This document shows, piece after piece, positions 23,593-31,662 of a DNA stretch of 33,164 bases. The position numbers were made by a program, and so were the translations under genes. The notes under the pieces are model-generated. The model ran no database searches and was not told the DNA's origin. It was given only the letters and a program-made list of their open reading frames with translations. Position 1 is the first letter of the stretch; every line of letters begins with the position of its first letter. Source of the DNA: Candidatus Poribacteria bacterium (lineage in GTDB: Bacteria; Poribacteria; WGA-4E; WGA-3G); contig VXOP01000416.1 of NCBI GenBank assembly GCA_009839975.1, forward strand, positions 3,988-37,151, in the 5' to 3' direction.

Positions 23593-25551
23593 ATGATGCA
23601 ATTAAAAACTCTCGTACTGATTAGTATTATAGCGATGATGTTAGGAAATGTAATGATAGCGGATGGTTCTTCCGGTATAGACCATCGTGATATTTTTGTA
23701 GGTGCAAGCGCACGTGCTGTTGGCATGGGAAGTGCGTTCACAGCCGGTCCATCAACAAATAACGGGTTTTTATGGAATCCATCTTCACTCGGGTATTTGA
23801 ATGGTATAGAGCTGAATCTGGGTAGTGTTCCTTTTTCAGATGCCGTTTCAGGACCGGATCAAGCATTTTCGTTAGCAGTAAGTCCTTACACACTCGGTAT
23901 AACCGATAAAAATGTGGGAAACCTGTCCGTCGCAGCTTGGTTTAATGGATTGAATGGTAACAACAATGTTTCTACGCAGATTGGCCTTTTAGGGTATGGG
24001 TTAGCAATAGGTGATTATGTATCGGCAGGTGCAAATGTGCGCTACTATCAGCGACATATAGCAGATGAAACGCGATTCCTTTGGAGCACAGATGTTGGGA
24101 TGCAGTTTACCTATCCTTTTGAAAGGTTCGGAGAATCTATTACGTTGGGGATGAATCTGGCTGAGTTAAGCAATGGAATCCGATATAGTGATGGCAAACT
24201 GATTGAACCTGTAGAGGAAAGTTTGCCATTAGTTACGCGTTTTGGCATGACGTATCGTCCGGACAGTGCAACTTTGCTATCTACTGATTTTGCTATTCGG
24301 GGACAAAATGACAGAGATTGGGGTGAACGTGTTCGGTTGCACTTTGGAGCAGAAAGATGGGTATTCAATAACCATTTTGGGGTGCGGGTTGGATATACCA
24401 CATTAACCTCGTCTGATGAATTTGGAAATGGACAATGGACACAAGGCATAAGTTTCCGTAATTCTTCTGGACAGTTGGATTATGCACATGTAAGTGGCGG
24501 GGAATTAGAACAGAATCTGCATTGGATTTCTGCAACGTTACGGTGGGGTGGTAGTAAAAAGAATCCCAAGCCAAAAGAAGAGATCCAAAATCAAGTTTTA
24601 GTTAAAGATACAGAACTGCAGGATACTCATGAAACGACTACAACACCAAAGATTGTCATGCCGAAAACACTTGATGTTAATACACAGAACAGATCAAACA
24701 CAGGAGAATTGCAACTAACTGAACAAGCAATCTCGCCAAACAGTGATGGACTTGCTGATTCTACTAAGTTTAGTTTTAGAGTTAAAGCAGACAACAAATG
24801 GGAATTGACACTGAGTGATGCATATACCGAACAGGTATGGAAGCAAACCGGCACCGGTACACCACAACAAGGTGTTACATGGAACGGAATGGGAAGCGAT
24901 GGTAAATTGGTTCCGGATGGAGATTATATGGCACAACTTCACATTGCTGATGCAGAAGGAACATTGCATATCACGAGTAGTAGTAAAGTTACTGTAGACG
25001 TAATCCCTGCAACGGTGGAAATATCTAAGAAAGCACCGGGAACTGTCGGCGTGCAAACGTGGGATATTAACCCTATAGCCAATTGGAAACTTGAGGTATT
25101 CGATGCAAATAACGTTCTGGTTGAAGAGAGCGAAGGTAAAGGCAAACCGCCAGAAACAGTAGTTTTAAACAAAGTGTCACAGTTACCTGAAAGAACATAC
25201 AAATTCGCACTAAGTGTTCAAGACATAGCAGGAAATAAGAACACCAAGCAAACAGATCTCAAATTTGGCAGAGCAACCACTATTAGTGGAAATCAGAATG
25301 TTGCACAAACTCGTAAGTTTACATTGATGGTAGGGTCTTTCTCAGAACGTAGAAATGCCGATATGTTGGCTCAGAATCTACGGAATCTATATCCGAATGA
25401 AACGGTGAAAATCTACACTGTGACAGTGTCTGAAAATACTATGCATCGAGTGACGATTGGAGAATTCACAGAAAGGAAGGACGCAGCACCCCTCAAACAA
25501 CAGATTCACGAATCGCAAGGTGTTGAACCCATATTGATTACACCTAAATAG
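23593..25551 (+). CDS. PorV/PorQ-like outer-membrane protein with FlgD-like and SPOR domains
   Basis: This 652-residue exported protein begins with a signal peptide (about 1-25). Residues 30-320 form a beta-barrel of the PorV/UPF0164 type, with the hallmark GASARAVGMGSAFTA and GFLWNPSSLGYL. After a polar linker, residues 379-460 resemble the FlgD Ig-like domain (ISPNSDGLADSTKFSF, TWNGMGSDGKLVPDGDYMAQL). A second Ig-like stretch follows, and residues 576-652 form a SPOR domain (FTLMVGSFSERRNADMLAQ), which in other proteins binds denuded peptidoglycan. The combination suggests an outer-membrane protein tied to the cell wall. GGAG precedes the tandem ATGs. Confidence 0.85.
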   Translation: MMQLKTLVLISIIAMMLGNVMIADGSSGIDHRDIFVGASARAVGMGSAFTAGPSTNNGFLWNPSSLGYLNGIELNLGSVPFSDAVSGPDQAFSLAVSPYTLGITDKNVGNLSVAAWFNGLNGNNNVSTQIGLLGYGLAIGDYVSAGANVRYYQRHIADETRFLWSTDVGMQFTYPFERFGESITLGMNLAELSNGIRYSDGKLIEPVEESLPLVTRFGMTYRPDSATLLSTDFAIRGQNDRDWGERVRLHFGAERWVFNNHFGVRVGYTTLTSSDEFGNGQWTQGISFRNSSGQLDYAHVSGGELEQNLHWISATLRWGGSKKNPKPKEEIQNQVLVKDTELQDTHETTTTPKIVMPKTLDVNTQNRSNTGELQLTEQAISPNSDGLADSTKFSFRVKADNKWELTLSDAYTEQVWKQTGTGTPQQGVTWNGMGSDGKLVPDGDYMAQLHIADAEGTLHITSSSKVTVDVIPATVEISKKAPGTVGVQTWDINPIANWKLEVFDANNVLVEESEGKGKPPETVVLNKVSQLPERTYKFALSVQDIAGNKNTKQTDLKFGRATTISGNQNVAQTRKFTLMVGSFSERRNADMLAQNLRNLYPNETVKIYTVTVSENTMHRVTIGEFTERKDAAPLKQQIHESQGVEPILITPK

Positions 25552-25567
25552 GTTCTCATTTTTTGTG

Positions 25568-26407
25568 TTACATCTTATAGAATTCCAAAGCATTCTGGTA
25601 GAAGAGTTGATTTTTTTCTGCATCAGATGCATCAGCGACTGCCGAGAGGAGTGCTTCAAACCACTCGGAATAATTCGCAGCTAAGGTGCATACGGGCCAA
25701 TCACTACCAAACATGAGTCGGTTATAACCGAATATCTCAACAAGATGTTGAATGTACGGTTTGAGTTCTGCAGCTGTCCAATTTTCGCTTGCGACTGACA
25801 CAATACCAGATACTTTGCAGTATACATTTTGAAAAGCGGCGAGTTCTTTCATGTGGGTTGCCCACGGTTCGAACTCGTCGTCTTTTATATTCGGACCACC
25901 ACAGTGGTTGATAGCATGCATGATGTTAGGGGTTGCTTTGACTAACGTTATGGCAGCTGGAAGTTGATCATGTTTAGCACAGAGTTCAAATGAAAGGTTA
26001 TACTTTGCTAACAATCTCACACCATTAATCAGTTCGGGGGTTGCGTAGAATTCGTTGTCGGGGTTATGCCATGCCATCCTACGTATACCTACAACAAGAC
26101 TATATGCAGCGAATTTTTCAAGTGTTGTTTCTACATCAGGTTTTTCGAGCGGGGCAGCGGCTGCAATGGCACCTATCATCCCATCTGTTTCAGCAATCTG
26201 TGTTAGCCATTCCACCTCCTTGATAACATCTGTTTCAGCAGGATCACCTTCAACGTGAACCGATTTAACAACGTTAATGTCCGCTATCGCGTTCCGATAG
26301 TCTTGTGACGTGTATTTCTGTTGCAGAAGATCAAATCCATTTAACCAAGGATATTCTAAATTGGATGTATCCCAAAGGTGTTGGTGTGTGTCAATGACTT
26401 TTTGCAT
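25568..26407 (-). CDS. amidohydrolase (COG3618, lactonase-like)
   Basis: This 279-residue TIM-barrel metal hydrolase belongs to the amidohydrolase_2 family (PF04909). VIDTHQHLWD at the N-terminus carries the HxH metal ligands (H8, H10), INHCGGP a later His, and MFGSDWPVC the catalytic Asp. Close relatives hydrolyse sugar lactones such as L-fuconolactone or L-rhamnonolactone; the substrate here cannot be told. The gene ends 16 nt from the convergent PorV-like gene and is alone in its orientation. Confidence 0.88.
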   Translation of the reverse strand: MQKVIDTHQHLWDTSNLEYPWLNGFDLLQQKYTSQDYRNAIADINVVKSVHVEGDPAETDVIKEVEWLTQIAETDGMIGAIAAAAPLEKPDVETTLEKFAAYSLVVGIRRMAWHNPDNEFYATPELINGVRLLAKYNLSFELCAKHDQLPAAITLVKATPNIMHAINHCGGPNIKDDEFEPWATHMKELAAFQNVYCKVSGIVSVASENWTAAELKPYIQHLVEIFGYNRLMFGSDWPVCTLAANYSEWFEALLSAVADASDAEKNQLFYQNALEFYKM

Positions 26408-26508
26408 CCGTGTCCTTCCATTTCTGATAAGTCTGTTTTTCTTCGGGCATTATATCACATAGTCTATGTTTAATACCAATACATTCTCCGTTTTCTACAA
26501 AGAACTCC

Positions 26509-26537
26509 TTGCTATAGCTTAACTTTTGTGCAATAAT
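26509..26537 (+). promoter_or_regulatory. candidate promoter of the vWA gene
   Basis: TTGCTA (26509-26514) and AATAAT (26532-26537) are 17 nt apart in the 189-bp divergent gap, 59 nt before the vWA start codon. Confidence 0.35.
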
Positions 26538-26596
26538 TAGACAGGACGAATGTTGAAATTGTGTGCACTGAAAATCCAGAACAGGTTGTGTGATGT

Positions 26597-27661
26597 ATGA
26601 ATACTAAAACTACAAAAACCATCACCTATGCCCTTATCATTTCTATCGGGGTACATATTCTACTGATTTCCCTCATGATAGGGTTGGACAAGACCAAACC
26701 GATTCTGATTGAAGACTTAACATTCCTTGAAATATCAGAGATACCTAAACAACGTGCCATACGTACCCTAAAGCGAAAAAATATCTCCCCACCCACATTT
26801 ACACCCGTCAAGCAAGAACAAATTGAAAATGTCGTAAGTACCCCTATTACTTCCTTTTCAAAAACCACACAAATAAAACATCATAACCCATCAACACCTT
26901 TACGTGGATTTTCTCTGCCGAAACCACGCACTTTAGGCATGAATAACACAGGTATAAACGCACGAGTGCCATCAGTCAGTGAAGGTATTGCAAGTGGATA
27001 TGGATACGGTCGATTCAAACCACAGTCCGTAGTTCGCAACGTAACACGAAAATCTTTCATGCCACTTATGGATGATACACTTGCAAGTATTGGAGACCTA
27101 CCGCTACCCAACGTCATTTTAGCAAGAATAGGACAGCACATCGTAACAAACCGAACAAAAGATCTCGTTGACATCGTTTTCATCATAGACGGCAGCGGCA
27201 GTATGAAAGATAACATCAATGCTGTCAGAAACCATCTCAATCGAATGACAGACCTATTTGATGTTGCACAACTTGATTTTACCATCGGAATTGTTATCTT
27301 CAGAAACAGTACCGCATATAGTATGTTGGGATGGGATTTTGAAGTTATTCCACAAACACGTTCTGTTCCTAAGATACGAAGAGCACTCACACAAGTGAAG
27401 TGTCGCGGTGGAGAAAAAGCTGTAGATGCCCTGATACGCGCTGCCGATGAAGTTCAGTACAGAAAAAACGCTGATGTTCACTTCATTCTGGTTACGGATG
27501 AATACGTTAGCGGAGACTATTCTGCCAGTGATGTACTAAAAAAAATGAAGGCATGCAACATTAAGGTGGATGTCGTTGGCCTTGATGAGCCTTTCCAAAA
27601 ATTTATTACCCGCACAACCGGAGGGATATGGCTTCCCATCGCAAGTTTAGGCATACATTAG
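26597..27661 (+). CDS. membrane-anchored von Willebrand factor A domain protein
   Basis: This 354-residue protein has one N-terminal membrane helix (about 9-28, TYALIISIGVHILLISLMIGL split across it) and a Pro/Ser/Thr-rich linker to about 165, a layout like TonB-type anchors. A vWA domain follows (193-345) with the metal-ion-dependent adhesion site DGSGS (198-202), and ILVTDEYVSGDY as the later acidic strand. Such proteins usually mediate metal-dependent protein binding at the cell surface or periplasm. It starts opposite the amidohydrolase gene; the glycosyltransferase gene begins 9 nt after it, so both may share a transcript. Confidence 0.82.
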   Translation: MNTKTTKTITYALIISIGVHILLISLMIGLDKTKPILIEDLTFLEISEIPKQRAIRTLKRKNISPPTFTPVKQEQIENVVSTPITSFSKTTQIKHHNPSTPLRGFSLPKPRTLGMNNTGINARVPSVSEGIASGYGYGRFKPQSVVRNVTRKSFMPLMDDTLASIGDLPLPNVILARIGQHIVTNRTKDLVDIVFIIDGSGSMKDNINAVRNHLNRMTDLFDVAQLDFTIGIVIFRNSTAYSMLGWDFEVIPQTRSVPKIRRALTQVKCRGGEKAVDALIRAADEVQYRKNADVHFILVTDEYVSGDYSASDVLKKMKACNIKVDVVGLDEPFQKFITRTTGGIWLPIASLGIH

Positions 27662-27670
27662 CACTTTTGA

Positions 27671-29254
27671 ATGTTTTTTCAAGATTTTCTTCAATCTCTA
27701 CAACAAGAACCCAAAGCATCTGATAGAGCGGATCCACTTGATAAAAAGCACCTTTTCCATGCTTTCTGGTTGACCCTCGTTTTCCTAATCGTGTGCAGCT
27801 ATGGTGCGATTCACCATGAAATGTGGCGCGATGAAATTCAAGCATGGTTATTAGCAAGAGATAGTACATCCATCTTTAATTTATTCGCGAATATGAAATA
27901 TGAGGGGCATCCAGCACTATGGCACCTCTGCTTAATGCCGCTCAGCCGCATCTCTGCTTCCCCCGTGATGATGCAGATATGCCATCTGCTGATTGCAGCA
28001 ACAACTGTATTCCTATTTACACGGTATGCCCCTTTTCATTTACTCATTAAGTTTCTCTTTGTTTTCGGCTACTTTTCCCTATATGAGTATGCAATTGTAG
28101 CAAGGAATTATGCCATTGGCGTATTGCTTATCACCATCTTCTGTGTGCTATATAAAGATCGCTATAAGCGTTTTGTATGGATCGGTTTCATCCTAATTCT
28201 GCTGGCACATACCAGCGTGCATGCCTTAATCGTTACAATTGCAATCGGTACTGCACTCTTATGTGAATTCCTCTACTTTCACTACTACAAAAAGGAAATA
28301 TCTATTGATAGTAGGCAACGTGTGTGGTTAGGATTTGTCCTAATAGGATTCGGTATCCTTACGGCTGTCATTCAACTCAATCCACCGGCAGACAGTGGAT
28401 TCGCGACTGCTTGGAATTTTAAGTTCGATTTTCAACGTGTTAACAACATCGTCAAAATCATCACAAATGCATTCTTACCGCTCCCAAGAGCCACGATGGG
28501 TTTTTGGAATAGTCACCAATTACACAGTTCTGCGTTCTTTCAGTTTATCCGATTACCCCTCTGTTATCTTCTTATATTCTGGTGTATCCTCCGTTTCCTA
28601 AAACGTCCGACTGCTCTAATCATCTATTTAATAGCGACAGTGGGACTGCTGTCATTCTTCTATATCAAGTATGGTGGCAGTATGCGTCATCACGGATTTT
28701 TATTTATTACTTTTGTTTTCACGAGTTGGATATGCAATGCGTGTCCTGAGTTTAGATTCCCTTTTGACAAAGTCAGCACAGTAGCACAGTCGTTCTTCGG
28801 TCCCGTCTTCATCATACTCCTTATATTTCACTTCCTCGGCGGTATAACTGCTCTTACTTCAGATGTTCAGTATGTATTCTCACACGGAAAGAGAACTGCT
28901 GAATACGTAAAAGCACAAGGTATAGAGGATATGATGATGGTCGGGGACACAGATTTTGCTGTCAGTACCGTCGTTGGATATTTAAAAAAGAAGGAGGTAT
29001 TCTATTCAAAAGGTAGCCGATTCGGATCTTTTGTCAGATGGGACAAAGCCAGAACACACGGTGTTTCCAACGAAGAAATCATCAAAGAAGCGATTGTGTT
29101 AAGCACGAAGTATATGCAGGATATACTCATCATCCTGAATCGTGCTTTGGAAGAGGAATTAGTCGCACAGTATCAACTGACTTTATTAACACAATTCACC
29201 GGTTCAACAATAGGCAATGAAGGATTTCATCTTTACATGCTTCAATTACCATAA
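27671..29254 (+). CDS. GT-C-fold membrane glycosyltransferase-like protein
   Basis: This 527-residue membrane protein has about ten or more hydrophobic helices. The first periplasmic loop carries HHEMWRDEIQAWLLARD (48-64); an acidic pair in this loop (D54-E55) is characteristic of GT-C transferases such as PMT/ArnT (GT39 relatives), which use lipid-linked sugars. GHPALWHLCLMPL after it also fits. The C-terminal 120 residues are soluble. No assignment to donor or acceptor is possible. It ends two bases before the transposon target site TTAC at 29257. Confidence 0.7.
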   Translation: MFFQDFLQSLQQEPKASDRADPLDKKHLFHAFWLTLVFLIVCSYGAIHHEMWRDEIQAWLLARDSTSIFNLFANMKYEGHPALWHLCLMPLSRISASPVMMQICHLLIAATTVFLFTRYAPFHLLIKFLFVFGYFSLYEYAIVARNYAIGVLLITIFCVLYKDRYKRFVWIGFILILLAHTSVHALIVTIAIGTALLCEFLYFHYYKKEISIDSRQRVWLGFVLIGFGILTAVIQLNPPADSGFATAWNFKFDFQRVNNIVKIITNAFLPLPRATMGFWNSHQLHSSAFFQFIRLPLCYLLIFWCILRFLKRPTALIIYLIATVGLLSFFYIKYGGSMRHHGFLFITFVFTSWICNACPEFRFPFDKVSTVAQSFFGPVFIILLIFHFLGGITALTSDVQYVFSHGKRTAEYVKAQGIEDMMMVGDTDFAVSTVVGYLKKKEVFYSKGSRFGSFVRWDKARTHGVSNEEIIKEAIVLSTKYMQDILIILNRALEEELVAQYQLTLLTQFTGSTIGNEGFHLYMLQLP

Positions 29255-29335
29255 CTTTACGGGTATTCGGGCGTAAAGCCCAATGCTTTATCTTTGGGAT
29301 ATAAGCCCGCTACCCCTGTTGTTTTGTGAAAGCAT

Positions 29336-29364
29336 TTGACTTTTGCGTCCAAATATGGTATAAT
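29336..29364 (+). promoter_or_regulatory. strong promoter of tnpB
   Basis: TTGACT (29336-29341), 17 nt, TATAAT (29359-29364), with TGG before the -10 box (extended -10). The expected start, about 29371, coincides with the first base of the structured leader. Confidence 0.8.
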
Positions 29365-29370
29365 TATTAG

Positions 29371-29450
29371 ACTGATTCAGTAGTAGATGTCGTTAGCATC
29401 TACTACACCACTAACGATGGGAATCAGGTGCTTTTCAAGGAATCAGTATT
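29371..29450 (+). ncRNA. structured 5' leader of tnpB mRNA
   Basis: The 80-nt leader contains a perfect 10-bp hairpin (29380-29389 with 29397-29406). Its 7-nt loop TCGTTAG (29390-29396) is exactly complementary to CTAACGA (29411-29417). CTGATTC (29372-29378) can pair with either of two GAATCAG copies, 29421-29427 or 29440-29446. The second copy overlaps the ribosome binding site AAGGA (29437-29441), so the two outer pairings would have opposite effects on translation. Structured RNAs upstream of IS605 orfB genes are known; identity with a described motif is untested. Confidence 0.65.
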
Positions 29451-30638
29451 ATGTCCAAGAAGACACATAAGATCGCATTGAATCCGAACAATAAACAGCG
29501 TAAATGGTTTGCACAGCAGTGTGGATATGCTCGCTTTGCATATAATCAAGCGTTAGCAGATTTCAAGAATCATTATGACGCAACAGGTGAATATCTGTCT
29601 GCTGGCAAGTTAGACAAAAGGTTTAACGTCTACAAGAAAGAACATGCGTGGACTGCTGATATGGATCAAGTTGTTTCCTCACAAAGTATCTATAAGCATT
29701 TAGGTGCAGCGATAACGAACTGGAGAAAGAAGATAGCAAGATTTCCAAAGTTTAAGAAAAAAGGTATTAGAGATTCCTTTTCATCTACTAATCAATCAGC
29801 AGAAATAAAAGGCAAGCAGCTTAGACTGCCTAAGATTGGTTGGGTAAAAATGTTTGAAGAGCTTCGTTTTGATGGCAAGATTAGCAGTGTTACTATATCA
29901 AGAACAGCACACCGATGGTTTGCCTCTATCACTGTTGAGACAGAGAACACGATAGCAGTTGATAAGACTTCAACGCACCCTGTTATCGGCATTGATGTGG
30001 GTATAAATACATTGGCAACCTGTTCTGATGGTAGTAAATACGAGAATCCAAGACCCTTGAAACGATATGAAAAGAAGTTAGCAAGGTTTCAACGTAGGTT
30101 AAGCAGACGTGTCCAAGGATCTAAAAACTGGTATAAGCAAAAGGATAAGGTTGCGCGCTTGCATTATCGCATTGCGTGTATTAGAGAAGATGCACACCAG
30201 AAAGCAACAGATATAGTCAATCGTGTATCTGGTATAGGTGTTGAGACCTTGAAAGTGTCTAATATGCTAAAGAACAGAAAGATAGCAAAGGCATTATCTG
30301 ATAGTGCGTTAGGTGGTTTCCTTTCTATGCTGAAAACGAAAGCAGAGGCATGCGGGATAAAACCTAAAGAAGCAGACCAGTTTTTTGCATCAAGTAAGAC
30401 GTGTAGCAGTTGTGGACACAAGAAGGAAGACTTAACACTATCAGATAGAACGTATCATTGCGGTGTATGCGGTATTTCAATAGATAGAGACATCAACGCT
30501 GCAATTAACTTGAGAAATGTCGCGGTAGGGCATACCGAGACACAAAACGCCTGTGGAGACCCTGTCAGACGTCAATCAGACGCAAAGGTCGTTGAAGCAG
30601 GAAAAGTCGTTTGGCAGCAAAAACCGCTACCAATATAA
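29451..30638 (+). CDS. tnpB: TnpB RNA-guided nuclease (IS605 OrfB family)
   Basis: TnpB is an RuvC nuclease guided by an RNA from the right end of its own element, and is the ancestor of Cas12. The 395 residues are full length. RuvC residues are D182 (GIDVGINTLAT), E265 (GVETLKVSNM) and D347 (DRDINAA). The zinc ribbon is C318/C321 (CSSCG) and C337/C340 (CGVCG). All catalytic residues are present, so it should be active. AAGGA 9 nt before the ATG is the ribosome binding site. A strong promoter and a structured leader precede it. Confidence 0.95.
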   Translation: MSKKTHKIALNPNNKQRKWFAQQCGYARFAYNQALADFKNHYDATGEYLSAGKLDKRFNVYKKEHAWTADMDQVVSSQSIYKHLGAAITNWRKKIARFPKFKKKGIRDSFSSTNQSAEIKGKQLRLPKIGWVKMFEELRFDGKISSVTISRTAHRWFASITVETENTIAVDKTSTHPVIGIDVGINTLATCSDGSKYENPRPLKRYEKKLARFQRRLSRRVQGSKNWYKQKDKVARLHYRIACIREDAHQKATDIVNRVSGIGVETLKVSNMLKNRKIAKALSDSALGGFLSMLKTKAEACGIKPKEADQFFASSKTCSSCGHKKEDLTLSDRTYHCGVCGISIDRDINAAINLRNVAVGHTETQNACGDPVRRQSDAKVVEAGKVVWQQKPLPI

Positions 30639-30696
30639 GAACTAAAGAACCCCACTGCTTTAGCTGTGGGAGTATGTCAGCTCCCTATAATTAGCT
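30470..30696 (+). ncRNA. predicted omega RNA (TnpB guide RNA) scaffold and guide
   Basis: By analogy with ISDra2, the scaffold comes from the 3' part of tnpB plus the right end, including the hairpin 30651-30670, and ends at 30680. The first ~16 nt of flanking DNA (30681-30696) would be the guide. The 5' end is not determined from sequence. Confidence 0.4.
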
Positions 30697-30716
30697 AAAT
30701 TTTGTCTAAATCGGAT

Positions 30717-30745
30717 TTGACACTTTTTAAAATTAATGATATAAT
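30717..30745 (+). promoter_or_regulatory. consensus sigma70 promoter after the IS element
   Basis: TTGACA (30717-30722), exactly 17 nt, TATAAT (30740-30745): a perfect consensus. The start near 30752 gives a leader of about 29 nt to the ATG at 30781. Confidence 0.8.
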
Positions 30746-30780
30746 TCAGCAAAAAGTTATATCTTTGATTGATTCAAAAT

Positions 30781-31053
30781 ATGCGTTTTTGTGCATCTTC
30801 ATTCACTTTGTGTAAAACGAGTGTCGTGAAAGAGGCACTGAGCAACTCTGAGTATCCTCCCAGAGGTATTAGGATTAAGGATATTGCGGATGCTTTAGCT
30901 GCTCAATTTGATCTTAGTGATGAACAAGTAGAGACAAAACAGCGGAGAGGTTATAAATTGTGGTTGAATCATGTAAATATTGATGCGAAGGATTTATATT
31001 ATGACTCTAAAATATGCGACACTTTACGCTCTAAGAGAAGGAAACATACGTAA
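30781..31053 (+). CDS. small winged-helix-like ORF (unknown)
   Basis: These 90 residues contain RGIRIKDIADALAAQFDLSDEQ and RRGYKLWLNHVN, similar in pattern to N-terminal winged helices of Mrr-type restriction proteins (DALAxxFxLTxEE...NRVxWA). The end (KICDTLRSKRRKHT) does not continue the pattern, so the domain may be truncated by a frameshift. The start is uncertain: ATG 30781, or GTG 30826. A perfect promoter lies 36 nt upstream. Its last 53 nt overlap the next ORF in another frame. Confidence 0.45.
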   Translation: MRFCASSFTLCKTSVVKEALSNSEYPPRGIRIKDIADALAAQFDLSDEQVETKQRRGYKLWLNHVNIDAKDLYYDSKICDTLRSKRRKHT

Positions 31054-31279
31054 TCTTGGCGATATAGCACTTGAAGTTGGCAGACTAAGAGGTGAACCAG
31101 AAGAGGACTGTAAGCCAGGAGAACGGTTATATCAGGGGAGTTCAGCCCTCTTAAAAGAATGGCGTGATAGATTTGGTTGTGTAGAAAATTATCAGGTCAC
31201 TCCTGATATCAAACGCCCAGGATATTGGAGAATAACAGAAGCAGGTCTAGATTATCTAAAAGCAAATCCAAATCCATAG
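31001..31279 (+). CDS. small winged-helix-like protein (unknown)
   Basis: The protein has 92 residues: TLYALREGNIRNLGDIALEVGRL at the start looks like the first helices of a winged helix, and GYWRITEAGLDYL at the end is a typical wing plus last helix. AAGGA (30988-30992) 8 nt upstream supports the ATG at 31001. It overlaps the previous ORF by 53 nt in another frame. The two could be a coupled pair of one-domain proteins or remains of one two-domain protein. Function unknown; DNA binding is possible. Confidence 0.55.
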   Translation: MTLKYATLYALREGNIRNLGDIALEVGRLRGEPEEDCKPGERLYQGSSALLKEWRDRFGCVENYQVTPDIKRPGYWRITEAGLDYLKANPNP

Positions 31280-31537
31280 GCTTTTAACTTCTTGATAAAA
31301 AGAATCACACGTCTTACAATAAGAGTAGGACTTTAGTATTCTAATCGCACCAATTTAGAACGGAAATATGTATTGTTTACCAAAAACAAACAATACATTC
31401 TCCGCTTTAATCGCACCAATTTGGAATAAGAGACATTTCAGTTTCTGTACAGACCACACCGCGTAGGGCGAGGTTCCCTCGTCCGCTTTAAATCTTAACA
31501 AAAGAATAAAACAACATCATTTTTTTCCATATTTTCC
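31280..31537. other. repeat-rich gap before the def promoter
   Basis: The gap up to def is 383 bp with no gene. TAATCGCACCAATTTRGAA occurs at 31342-31360 and 31408-31426, flanking a hairpin (ATGTATTGTTT 31368-31378, AAACAATACAT 31388-31398). A diverged copy of the GGGCGAGGT palindrome element lies at 31451-31492. Confidence 0.65.
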
Positions 31538-31566
31538 TTGACATAGTCCGTTATTGATGTTAAGAT
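31538..31566 (+). promoter_or_regulatory. promoter of the def-larE unit
   Basis: TTGACA (31538-31543), 17 nt, TAAGAT (31561-31566). Transcription from about 31573 gives a 90-nt leader before def. Confidence 0.6.
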
Positions 31567-31662
31567 ATTTTGAAATCTTTATACTGTCCTACAGAGAATT
31601 GGAATTTTCTCAGTTTATGACATTATAGAAAAGGAAAAGCAAAGCAACCTTCAGAACAAAGT

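Larger units (their letters stand above)
29261..30680 (+). mobile_element. IS1341-type (IS200/IS605 family) element, tnpB only
   Basis: Both ends follow the IS608 design. The left end starts after TTAC (29257-29260) and has AAAG (29275-29278) directly before the hairpin CCCAA...TTGGG (29279-29298). The right end has GAAC (30647-30650) directly before the hairpin CCCAC...GTGGG (30651-30670) and finishes in TCAG (30677-30680). In IS608 the corresponding guide/cleavage pairs are AAAG/TTAC and GAAT/TCAA. No Y1 transposase (tnpA) is present, so movement would need one in trans. The 1420-bp span is inferred from these ends. Confidence 0.7.

Noticed and set aside
29261-29450. tnpA (Y1 transposase) remnant upstream of tnpB
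   Set aside because: No HUH/Y1 motif or sufficient open frame exists between the left end and tnpB.
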